Shown: in pieces, positions 1 through 5,597 of the stretch | Layout: each line of letters opens with the position of its first letter | Numbering within the stretch: position 1 is the first letter of the stretch | Assembly (NCBI GenBank): GCA_011375045.1 | Contig: DRNB01000142.1 | Coordinates: 1 to 9,612, forward strand | Direction of reading: 5' to 3' | Length of the DNA stretch: 9,612 bases | DNA from: Aquifex aeolicus | GTDB lineage: Bacteria > Aquificota > Aquificia > Aquificales > Aquificaceae | Position numbers and translations under genes: made by a program | Notes under the pieces: model-generated | Database searches by the model: none | Seen by the model: only the letters and a program-made list of their open reading frames with translations | Told to the model about the DNA's origin: nothing

Positions 1-378
1 AAGGGGCAGAAGTACAGACCACACGCCCCCGGCGGTAAAAACCACAAGGGCGATGAAGAGGGCGAGGATACCAAGAGCAGTCTGAGCCACCAGAACAGCC
101 ACGGTTTCGAGCACGTAGCCGGATACAGCCTGTCCGAAGGTCGTCCTCCTAAGAACAGCTCTCAGCTCTTCGAACCTGCCGCCGGCACGGACGTAGCTCT
201 TGGCTACGAAGAGGGTCCAGGAAAACATCAGATAGGAGCTGAGGAGAACGGCAAGGGAGGCAACGGCCGGAATCAGGGTAAGCGCGCTGAGGAAAATAAG
301 CAGGCTCAACAGGGGAAGGGTTATCCTGTAATTTTCCCCAAGGCTCATCCTCCATACGCTCAGGGCTTCCCTCCACAC
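1..378 (-). CDS. Integral membrane protein, N-terminal part, runs off left edge
   Basis: The minus strand is open without a stop from base 378 to base 1 (126 codons). The translation is strongly hydrophobic: a short charged N-terminus, two probable membrane segments (about residues 20-57), a basic loop rich in Arg (about 60-85, with GGRFEELRAVLRR), and another long hydrophobic stretch (about 88-126). This is clearly a membrane protein, but I do not recognise the family. The start is uncertain. A GTG at 378 follows a stop codon by one codon and lies just after a -10-like TATGAT. An ATG at 348 (MSLGENYR...) is touched directly by GGAGG, which is too close for a normal Shine-Dalgarno. The gene is divergent from the PLD-HerA gene, with only 18 bp between the two starts. 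The hydrophobicity pattern makes the frame convincing; function is unknown. Confidence 0.7.
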   Translation of the reverse strand, partial: MWREALSVWRMSLGENYRITLPLLSLLIFLSALTLIPAVASLAVLLSSYLMFSWTLFVAKSYVRAGGRFEELRAVLRRTTFGQAVSGYVLETVAVLVAQTALGILALFIALVVFTAGGVWSVLLPL

Positions 379-384
379 GGGTTA

Positions 385-391
385 TATCATA
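385..391. promoter_or_regulatory. Overlapping divergent -10-like boxes
   Basis: TATCAT (385-390, plus strand) lies 6 bases before the ATG at 397. TATGAT (391-386, minus strand) lies 7 bases before the GTG at 378. The two boxes share the same base pairs, so the divergent genes could compete for RNA polymerase and both transcripts would be essentially leaderless. No convincing -35 box is visible for either, so this is weak. Confidence 0.25.
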
Positions 392-396
392 AGAGT

Positions 397-2295
397 ATGG
401 AGATACTCAGAGGGGAGGAGATAGGAAAAAAGCTCGCCCAGATGTTCTCCCGGGCAAAGGAAAGCGTCAGGGTGTGCTCCGCATGGGTGAAGGGAGAGAT
501 TCTGAAGGAGCTTGCGGATCTGGTCGGTGAAGGCGTCCGGGTGGAGCTTGTGGTGAGGGTATCCTCTTACGAGGATCTGAAGATAACTGACCCTGAGGTG
601 TTCCGGGTCGTGAGGAAGAAGGGGGGAAGGGTTTACCTCCACAGAAAACTTCACGCCAAGTTCGTCCTCGTGGACGGAAGCTGTGCCCTTCTGGGCTCTG
701 CGAACCTCACCCGCTCCGGCGTTGGGGAGGAGGGGAACGTGGAAACGGCGGTTTACACCGAAGACCCAGATACGGTCCGAAACCTCGAAGAGGTTTTTGA
801 AAGCGTAAAGTCCGAATCCTACGATCCCGAAAACACCGTCGCCTTCCTTGTCTCCCTCGACAGCTCCAGAGAAGGTGTAGCCCTCCTGCTGAGAGATCTT
901 CAGGAGCAGACCTACGTCAGGATTCCTTTAGATGATGGGGGTTTTCTGCTGGGCAGGATATCGGAGGTAAAACGCTCCAGAGCGCCCGAGGAGGGTTTTC
1001 CGGAGGAGATCCTCACCGCAGAAGAGGAAGTGTGGAAGACAGCGAGCCTGCTGGGCAGACTGGAGGAGGAGCCGGAGCTAAGGCTGGCACGGCTGGAAAT
1101 CCTGGGGGAGTACGAGAAGGAAAGGGATCTTTTCAAAACGCCCGTTGGACCTGTCAGGGCGGGCGCTCCCGTGGAGGTGCTCGACGCGGAAGACAGAGCG
1201 CTCAGATCCATACTCCACAAGAACCACTCGGGTTACAGCATGCGCTTTCCCGTTTACATAGGAAAGCTTCAGGGCACGGAGGTGCGCGCCTTCCTCGACA
1301 TGGGAAAGGTGATACCCATGCACATGGCGGTGCTCGGGGCTACGGGATCGGGCAAGACGACCTTTGTAAAGAAGGTTCTCCGGAACTTCGGGGAATCAGC
1401 CCGGATCTATGTGTTCGACATATATGGGGAGTACTACGAGGATCTCAGGGACAGGGGAAACGTCAGGGAGATACAGATACCCAACGTTCTGCTGCCTCTC
1501 GATGCCGAGGACATGAAAAATCTCCTCAGGGAGGGAGGTCTTACCCTGACAGAGCGCTCCACCGACGAGCGGGAGCTGATGGCTTTCTTCCGCAGACACC
1601 TCAAGCCCGATCTTGGAAGGACAGCTCTCGGGGAACAGTCCCTCGAAACACTTGTGGAGAAAGCGATCGCAGGTGTGGAGGAGGAGTATCTGAAGGATGC
1701 CCTCGGGGACCTCCTGGAGTTCTGGAGGAGAACCTACGGTGATGAGTCCGTAAGGAAACAGCCGGAGGCTGTGAGGGAGCTCAGGGAATCCCTGAAAGCC
1801 CCGGAGGGAACGACCATATACAGCTTCAAGAACGTGGACATCACCGAGACCAGAGTGAACGTAGCCGGTCTGATCCTCAGGGAGATCCTTTACCTCTCCA
1901 AGGAGGCTCCGGCCGATCGTCTCGTTGTGCTCGAGGAAGCCCACAACTTCGCGCCGGAGAGGGGTTTCGGGGACGTTCCCGCCGGCAGGGAAAACCCGGC
2001 CTTTTCCAGCACAAGGCGGATCGCTATGGAGGGGCGCAAGCTCCGGCTGGGTCTGATAGCCGTAACCCAGAGACCCGCAGGCATCAGCAAGTTTGTTCTG
2101 TCCCAGCTCAATACTCAGGTGATCTTCAAGCTGCTGACGAGAAACGATCTGGAGGCGGTTTCGGTCTTCTTCGAACCCTCCCGGGAGGATATCTTCCGCC
2201 TCCTGCCCTTCCTCAAACCCGGCACAGCCTATATAGGAGGTCTCGCTGTTCCCTTCAGCTTCCTCTTCCAGATGGAGGAGATACCCTACTGGTGA
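397..2295 (+). CDS. PLD-family nuclease fused to HerA-type ATPase/translocase
   Basis: A 632-residue cytoplasmic protein. The N-terminus (about 1-140) is a phospholipase-D-superfamily domain with one HKD motif, H86-A-K88-x4-D93, followed by GSANLT at 100-105. With a single HKD the active site would need a dimer, as in BfiI-type nucleases. Residues about 155-305 resemble the HAS-barrel found at the start of HerA proteins. The ATPase follows: Walker A GATGSGKTT (314-322), strand and Asp VFDIYGEY (339-346), an alpha-helical insert (about 370-480), Walker B LVVLEEAHNFAP (509-520), then GRKLRLGLIAVTQRP (546-560) and LSQLNTQVIFKLLTRND (568-584), all hallmarks of HerA/DUF87 hexameric DNA pumps. The predicted role is ATP-driven DNA translocation coupled to cleavage, in repair or defence. 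Archaeal HerA works with the separate nuclease NurA; no NurA is visible here. There is no good Shine-Dalgarno before ATG 397. Domain calls are firm; biological role is inferred. Confidence 0.9.
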   Translation: MEILRGEEIGKKLAQMFSRAKESVRVCSAWVKGEILKELADLVGEGVRVELVVRVSSYEDLKITDPEVFRVVRKKGGRVYLHRKLHAKFVLVDGSCALLGSANLTRSGVGEEGNVETAVYTEDPDTVRNLEEVFESVKSESYDPENTVAFLVSLDSSREGVALLLRDLQEQTYVRIPLDDGGFLLGRISEVKRSRAPEEGFPEEILTAEEEVWKTASLLGRLEEEPELRLARLEILGEYEKERDLFKTPVGPVRAGAPVEVLDAEDRALRSILHKNHSGYSMRFPVYIGKLQGTEVRAFLDMGKVIPMHMAVLGATGSGKTTFVKKVLRNFGESARIYVFDIYGEYYEDLRDRGNVREIQIPNVLLPLDAEDMKNLLREGGLTLTERSTDERELMAFFRRHLKPDLGRTALGEQSLETLVEKAIAGVEEEYLKDALGDLLEFWRRTYGDESVRKQPEAVRELRESLKAPEGTTIYSFKNVDITETRVNVAGLILREILYLSKEAPADRLVVLEEAHNFAPERGFGDVPAGRENPAFSSTRRIAMEGRKLRLGLIAVTQRPAGISKFVLSQLNTQVIFKLLTRNDLEAVSVFFEPSREDIFRLLPFLKPGTAYIGGLAVPFSFLFQMEEIPYW

Positions 2296-3021
2296 TCAGA
2301 AGCGCAGAGCAAAGGTAAGGGAGAGGGTCCGGCGCACGGACTCCGGCTGGAGGGCGAATACGCCCGGGCTGGAGGTAGGGACAGGATCGGACCTGTTGAA
2401 CCTAACGTAGGAGTGGGAGATCTCGAAGCGAAACCTCCCCACCCTTACACCGCACCCCAGATCGAAGGCTGGACCCCTCCGGGGATAGAGGGTGGGCACC
2501 CCCTCCAGATCCGTTCGCATGACCGCATCCCCCAGCATGAGTCTGAGGGTTCCGAACATGTATCCCCTCACACGTCCGCGGACGTGGGAGATCACCCCCT
2601 TCAGATCGAGCGTGTGGTAGCTCCAGAACTCCCTGTAGCCTATGGCGTAGGAGGTGGATCTTATGTCCCTCACCCAGCCCTCGAGGGTGTAAAGAAGACG
2701 CGGACTGAAAACTACCCCCTCACCCAGATCCCAGCCCACACCCCCCTGAAGGCGAAACCCGCTGTAAACCGTATCCGTCCGAACGGGAGTTCCCCCCTGC
2801 GTCTGTCCGTCGTAGTTTATCCTGCCCCCGTATACCTCCGCACCTCCCCTCAGGAGCCTGCCCTCCCCCAGCACCCCGAAAGCCACGAGCCACCCTTCCT
2901 CCCTCAAGAGTCTGTCTCCTCCGGCGTCGTACTCCTCCCAGACCATATACCGGGGTGCCACGTAAGCTTCGAGGGCAAAAGAAAGCGTTGTAAAACTCAT
3001 TAACAGAATCAGATATCTCAT
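2296..3021 (-). CDS. Outer-membrane beta-barrel protein, unknown function
   Basis: A 241-residue protein with a Sec signal peptide (M-R, hydrophobic 3-15, likely cleavage after S-F-A16). The mature chain shows alternating hydrophobic/polar strands with many Gly, Tyr and Arg residues and few charged runs, and it ends in LTFALRF. The terminal Phe on an amphipathic strand is the usual BAM-recognition signature of outer-membrane barrels. At about 225 mature residues it could form a barrel of 8-12 strands. I do not recognise the family. The start is ATG 3021: an in-frame stop lies three codons upstream, and no Shine-Dalgarno is near (GGAGG at 3053-3049 is 27 bases away). Its stop codon (2298-2296) directly touches the stop of the convergent PLD-HerA gene. 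It is divergent from the porin and shares a control region with it, so co-regulation of the two envelope proteins is possible. Confidence 0.75.
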   Translation of the reverse strand: MRYLILLMSFTTLSFALEAYVAPRYMVWEEYDAGGDRLLREEGWLVAFGVLGEGRLLRGGAEVYGGRINYDGQTQGGTPVRTDTVYSGFRLQGGVGWDLGEGVVFSPRLLYTLEGWVRDIRSTSYAIGYREFWSYHTLDLKGVISHVRGRVRGYMFGTLRLMLGDAVMRTDLEGVPTLYPRRGPAFDLGCGVRVGRFRFEISHSYVRFNRSDPVPTSSPGVFALQPESVRRTLSLTFALRF

Positions 3022-3033
3022 GATTTTGTGTTA

Positions 3034-3039
3034 ATTTTA
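3034..3039 (-). promoter_or_regulatory. -10-like box of the beta-barrel gene
   Basis: TAAAAT reads on the minus strand, ending 12 bases before the ATG at 3021 and giving a predicted leader of about 6 bases. No clear -35 is present. The inverted repeat at 3054-3069 would cover the -35 position. Confidence 0.35.
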
Positions 3040-3053
3040 ACCCAGTTTCCTCC

Positions 3054-3069
3054 AGAAGAAAAATCTTCT
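3054..3069. repeat. Inverted repeat AGAAGA-N4-TCTTCT
   Basis: Perfect 6-bp arms (3054-3059 and 3064-3069) flank AAAA. It sits upstream of the beta-barrel gene, where that gene's -35 would lie. It could be an operator or a chance repeat; there is no T-tract arrangement that would make it a terminator. Confidence 0.4.
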
Positions 3070-3080
3070 CCCTTGCAGAT

Positions 3081-3130
3081 TTGCAAAAATGTATCCTTTG
3101 TCTCCCATAATTTTTGCACAATTGCAAAAA
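3081..3130. promoter_or_regulatory. Candidate operator: palindrome plus extra half-site
   Basis: A perfect palindrome at 3111-3130 has arms TTTTTGCA and TGCAAAAA around CAAT. A further half-site, TTGCAAAAAT, lies at 3081-3090 in the same orientation as the right arm (TTGCAAAAA from 3122), exactly 41 bp away or about four helical turns. The palindrome ends 24 bp before the -35 of the porin promoter, a typical activator position, and also lies upstream of the divergent beta-barrel gene. The TTGCA-N4-TGCAA core fits a dimeric winged-helix regulator such as a LysR-type protein (T-N11-A form), but the family cannot be told from the site. Confidence 0.55.
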
Positions 3131-3154
3131 CCCTGAGCGTTGATACAAAAAGAC

Positions 3155-3184
3155 TTGACATATTTCAGTAAAGAGGTCTATAAT
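3155..3184 (+). promoter_or_regulatory. Consensus sigma-70 promoter of the porin gene
   Basis: TTGACA (3155-3160), an 18-bp spacer and TATAAT (3179-3184) match the housekeeping consensus at all twelve positions. Transcription should start near 3191, giving a leader of about 28 bases. This predicts strong expression, as expected for a major porin. Confidence 0.85.
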
Positions 3185-3204
3185 GACAGGGAAAAATTTT
3201 AGAG

Positions 3205-3210
3205 AGGAGG
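3205..3210 (+). promoter_or_regulatory. Shine-Dalgarno site that fixes the porin start
   Basis: AGGAGG lies 8 bases before ATG 3219. An upstream in-frame ATG at 3183 overlaps the -10 box and precedes the predicted transcript start, so it cannot be the start; ATG 3219 also begins an ideal signal peptide. Confidence 0.85.
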
Positions 3211-3218
3211 GTACGACC

Positions 3219-4364
3219 ATGAAGAAGAGCTACTTAGCAGCGGCAGCCATACTGGGTGCAGGGATATTTGCAGGACAGGCACACGCCGCAAAGATAGACC
3301 TCGGAGACGGCAAGTCCTTCATCTTCGGTTTCAGGGGAAAGATCAACGCTACCTATAAGGCTAAGCGTGATAACGATGACAAGGCGGATCTGGTGCTCGG
3401 TGTGCCGGACACAAGGATATACGCCAAGGGCAGCATATCCAAGATATTCAAGTGGGGATGGCAGGCTGAGCTGACCCGCAACGCGGGTGCTAACCCAGAA
3501 ATAATCGACGCCTTCGTCCTCCTCGACTTTGCCAAGGAGTTCAAGCTGATGGCGGGCGCCTACAAGCTTCCCTTCCAGCTCAACTCGGGTATATACATGG
3601 GATGGTCTCTCCTGATGCCCGTGGGCATAGGTAGTGTTCTCGACGTTCGCGACGTGGCAAACAACAACAACAATCCCTTTGCTAATCCGGCAAGGGACAG
3701 AATGCCCCGCTCCGGCTCACGTTCCCCCCAGATAACCGCCTGGGGTAAGGTGGCTGACGGTCTCTTCAAATACTACCTCACGCTTGTGGATGGAACAGAC
3801 GAAGATCCGGGTGCCGGCGTAGAGACAAAAACCGGCTACGGAGTGAGGGTCGAGTTCGCCCCCGTCATGGCTGGCTACAAGGGACATCCCGGCTACACCC
3901 TCAAGGAGACCTACCTGGGTAAGCAGAACACCCTCGCTCTGGGACTTTCCTACTTCACCCAGAAGAATGGCAACGCCACCAACAAATCCCTCGGTGTCGA
4001 TCTGATGTGGGAGCAGAACCTCGGCGCCGTCACCCCCAACCTCCAGATCGGCTACGTGGATCACAAGGACTTCAGGGGAGTGCAGGACAACGATATAAAA
4101 GGTCTTCTCTTTCAGGGTCAGGTTCTCTTCAATCAGAAGACCATGCTCGGAAAGCCTGCGATCACCGTCAGATGGGCTCAGGCTGATCCCGGCACGAATA
4201 ACATTAACAGTGGCTACAAGGCAAGCACCCTCGGCGTCGCGGGACAGCTCTACGTCAAGGGTGTGGGCAACAGAATCTCCCTGGCGGTCGATCAGGTCAA
4301 GAACGATGATCCCAACGTTAAGGATTACACCGATATAACGCTCGCCCTCTGGTACTTCTTCTGA
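3219..4364 (+). CDS. Outer-membrane porin (polyphosphate-selective porin-like)
   Basis: A 381-residue protein. The signal peptide is textbook: M-K-K, an Ala/Leu/Ile/Gly core, and cleavage after Q-A-H-A23. The mature part has amphipathic strands separated by polar turns, for example FIFGFRGKINATYKAKR and WGWQAELTRNAG. It contains the pattern 'aFVLLDFAKEFKLMAGAYKLPFQ', typical of OprO/OprP-like porins in which a plug region follows the early strands. It ends in LALWYFF with a C-terminal Phe, the barrel-assembly signature. Length fits 16-18-strand trimeric porins. The role would be diffusion of small, perhaps anionic, solutes across the outer membrane; solute specificity cannot be read from the sequence. 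It is a single-gene transcription unit with a consensus promoter, a strong Shine-Dalgarno site and a terminator. Codon use is more biased to favoured codons than in neighbouring genes (my impression), consistent with high expression. Confidence 0.8.
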   Translation: MKKSYLAAAAILGAGIFAGQAHAAKIDLGDGKSFIFGFRGKINATYKAKRDNDDKADLVLGVPDTRIYAKGSISKIFKWGWQAELTRNAGANPEIIDAFVLLDFAKEFKLMAGAYKLPFQLNSGIYMGWSLLMPVGIGSVLDVRDVANNNNNPFANPARDRMPRSGSRSPQITAWGKVADGLFKYYLTLVDGTDEDPGAGVETKTGYGVRVEFAPVMAGYKGHPGYTLKETYLGKQNTLALGLSYFTQKNGNATNKSLGVDLMWEQNLGAVTPNLQIGYVDHKDFRGVQDNDIKGLLFQGQVLFNQKTMLGKPAITVRWAQADPGTNNINSGYKASTLGVAGQLYVKGVGNRISLAVDQVKNDDPNVKDYTDITLALWYFF

Positions 4365-4374
4365 AGTTAACACC

Positions 4375-4400
4375 ACCCCGCCCCCTTGGGGCGGGGTTCT
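4375..4400. terminator. Strong hairpin terminator between convergent genes
   Basis: A perfect 10-bp GC-rich stem, ACCCCGCCCC (4375-4384) and GGGGCGGGGT (4388-4397), closes a CTT loop and is followed by TCTT. It lies between the porin stop (4364) and the nitrilase stop (4402-4400). It probably ends porin transcription; the minus-strand side is less T-rich, so bidirectional action is only possible. Confidence 0.8.
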
Positions 4401-5143
4401 TACAGATCCACGGGAACCGTCCTTCTTACCTCCCTCACGTAGCTCAGATCAGCCTCTGCGGTGAGCAGAGTGTCTCCCCTTTCCGCAAAGCAGAGGATCT
4501 CACCCCAGGGGGAGTATACGGCGCTTCTTCCCGCAAACTCCGTTCCCCTGAGCTCCCCCCAGATGTTGGAAATTAAAAGGTAGCTCTGAAGCTCCACCGC
4601 CCTTGCCCGTGAGAGCACCTCGAGGTGGTTTCTCCTGGCGTAACCCCACTGAGCGGGGACGAGGAGTATATCGATCCTCTTCCTGCGGAGATCCAGAACG
4701 AGATCCGTGAACCTCAGCTCGAAGCATATCAGGAGGCCGATCCTTCCGAAGCGGGTTTCGAAGACGGGGTTTTCCCTCCCCGCCACAAAGAACCTGTCCT
4801 CCCCGAAGAGGGGGAAGAGCTTTATCTTGCTTCTCCTGCCTATCAGCCTGCCCCTGTCTATAAGGTAGGCGGTGTTCCTCACGCCCTCCTCCGTCTTCTC
4901 GGGCAGGGTCCCGCACAGGAGCAGGTTCTTCCTCTCGGACAGACGGGAGAGCTCCTCCAGAACGGCCGGGGTCATCCGGGCGAAGGTGTCGAGCTTCTCT
5001 AAATCGAAGTTCCAGAAGAACATCTCCGGCAGAAGGAGGACACCCCCCTCCGGGGAGCGCTCGCAGGCGGACAGAACCCTGCTCAGGTTCTCCTCCGGAT
5101 CCTCCCTCAGGGAGATCTGAAGCACGGAGAGAGGGAACTTCAT
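4400..5143 (-). CDS. Nitrilase-superfamily carbon-nitrogen hydrolase (omega-amidase-like)
   Basis: A 247-residue cytoplasmic enzyme of normal length for the family. The Glu-Lys-Cys triad is complete: E40 in LLLPEMFF, K106 in SKIKLF, and C140 in LLICFELRF, plus the fourth conserved Glu, E115, in FGED. The C-F-E-L-R-F context (usually C-Y-D-L-R-F-P) is most like the Nit2/YafV omega-amidase branch, which hydrolyses omega-amides such as 2-oxoglutaramate to the oxoacid and ammonia. Substrate cannot be fixed from the sequence, so a more general amidase is possible. The usual catalytic-loop His (K-x-H) is Lys108 here. The start is ATG 5143, with only a weak AGGA nearby and a TAGAAT box 9 bases upstream, suggesting a very short leader. 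It is a single gene, divergent from the RHH regulator and convergent with the porin. Confidence 0.87.
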   Translation of the reverse strand: MKFPLSVLQISLREDPEENLSRVLSACERSPEGGVLLLPEMFFWNFDLEKLDTFARMTPAVLEELSRLSERKNLLLCGTLPEKTEEGVRNTAYLIDRGRLIGRRSKIKLFPLFGEDRFFVAGRENPVFETRFGRIGLLICFELRFTDLVLDLRRKRIDILLVPAQWGYARRNHLEVLSRARAVELQSYLLISNIWGELRGTEFAGRSAVYSPWGEILCFAERGDTLLTAEADLSYVREVRRTVPVDL

Positions 5144-5152
5144 GTTTTCCTA

Positions 5153-5158
5153 TTCTAA
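5153..5158 (-). promoter_or_regulatory. -10-like box of the nitrilase gene
   Basis: TAGAAT on the minus strand ends 9 bases before ATG 5143, predicting a leader of about 3 bases. The best -35 (CTGTGA, 18-bp spacer) matches consensus at only three positions. Confidence 0.4.
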
Positions 5159-5183
5159 CTTTTGTTAAGTTTCGGATCACAGT

Positions 5184-5219
5184 TTTCCGAAAGATTTCCC
5201 CGTGCTTTTTTCCGGGAAA
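5184..5219. promoter_or_regulatory. Two related palindromes, candidate RHH operator
   Basis: TTTC-C-GAAA (5184-5192) and TTTCC-G-GGAAA (5209-5219) are both perfect palindromes about a single central base. They share the surrounding TTTTCCG...AAAGA and their centres lie 26 bp apart, in the 111-bp gap between the nitrilase gene and the RHH gene. Ribbon-helix-helix repressors typically bind tandem short palindromes next to their own promoter, so autoregulation, and control of the nitrilase, is a reasonable inference. Confidence 0.4.
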
Positions 5220-5254
5220 GACTTAAATTCCTTCTTTAAGGATGGTTAAATGCT

Positions 5255-5542
5255 TTGAGGAAGAAGACCTACGTTTTCGACGAGGACACGCTTAACATCC
5301 TCAGAAGCCTGCGGGAAGAGTTAGGCAAAAAGGAAACCCAGATCATAAGGGAAGCCCTGAAGCTCTACTTCGACCACCACAGGGAACAGGTGAGTCTCAT
5401 GAACTCCCTCGGAAACCTTATGGAGAAGATAGAGCGCATAGTCAGACAGATATCGGAGCTGAGCTACAGACTGGGTAGATGTGAGGAGCGAAACCGGATC
5501 CTCGAAGAGGAACTCAGGAAGCTGAGGAGAGAAGGATCCTGA
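5255..5542 (+). CDS. Ribbon-helix-helix regulator with coiled-coil tail
   Basis: A 95-residue protein. Residues 3-10 (KKTYVFDE) form the expected beta-strand, 11-23 the first helix and 26-41 the second (KKETQIIREALKLYFDHH), the layout of CopG/Arc-type DNA-binding domains. Residues about 45-93 are a long heptad-like helix (SLMNSLGNLMEKIERIVRQI...EELRKLRR), probably a coiled coil for oligomerisation or partner binding. The frame allows only the TTG at 5255 as start, because an in-frame stop lies at 5237-5239 and the first ATG is deep inside at codon 49. AAGGA (5238-5242) is 12 bases away, a long spacing that predicts weak translation. No toxin gene adjoins it, so it looks like a lone regulator rather than an antitoxin. 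It may bind the palindromes just upstream. Confidence 0.78.
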   Translation: MRKKTYVFDEDTLNILRSLREELGKKETQIIREALKLYFDHHREQVSLMNSLGNLMEKIERIVRQISELSYRLGRCEERNRILEEELRKLRREGS

Positions 5543-5558
5543 GACGCCCTCACCCGCG

Positions 5559-5588
5559 TTGAGCTGATCTGAGTTTTGACCTTATAAT
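5559..5588 (+). promoter_or_regulatory. Promoter of the biotin carboxylase gene
   Basis: TTGAGC (5559-5564), an 18-bp spacer and a perfect TATAAT (5583-5588). The transcript should start near 5595, only about 3 bases before ATG 5598, and there is no Shine-Dalgarno, so the mRNA is probably leaderless. Confidence 0.65.
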
Positions 5589-5597
5589 GGTTCTGCT

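Noticed and set aside
149..376. A 75-codon open frame on the minus strand near the left edge
   Set aside because: The neighbouring minus-strand frame starting at 378 gives long hydrophobic membrane segments and stays open to the edge, while this frame gives a Pro/Arg/Cys-rich product without pattern.
1032..1742. A 236-codon open frame overlapping the PLD-HerA gene in another frame
   Set aside because: The product is a Gly/Arg/Ser-rich low-complexity sequence with no motif; the true frame carries HAS-barrel and Walker motifs through the same region.
397..2295. A multi-gene defence island around the PLD-HerA gene
   Set aside because: The neighbours are envelope and metabolic genes with similar base use. 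No integrase, transposase, repeats or other defence genes are seen, so any defence role rests on this protein alone.
5255..5542. Antitoxin of a toxin-antitoxin pair
   Set aside because: The RHH fold is typical of antitoxins, but no small toxin gene lies before or after it; the next gene is a biotin carboxylase with its own promoter.
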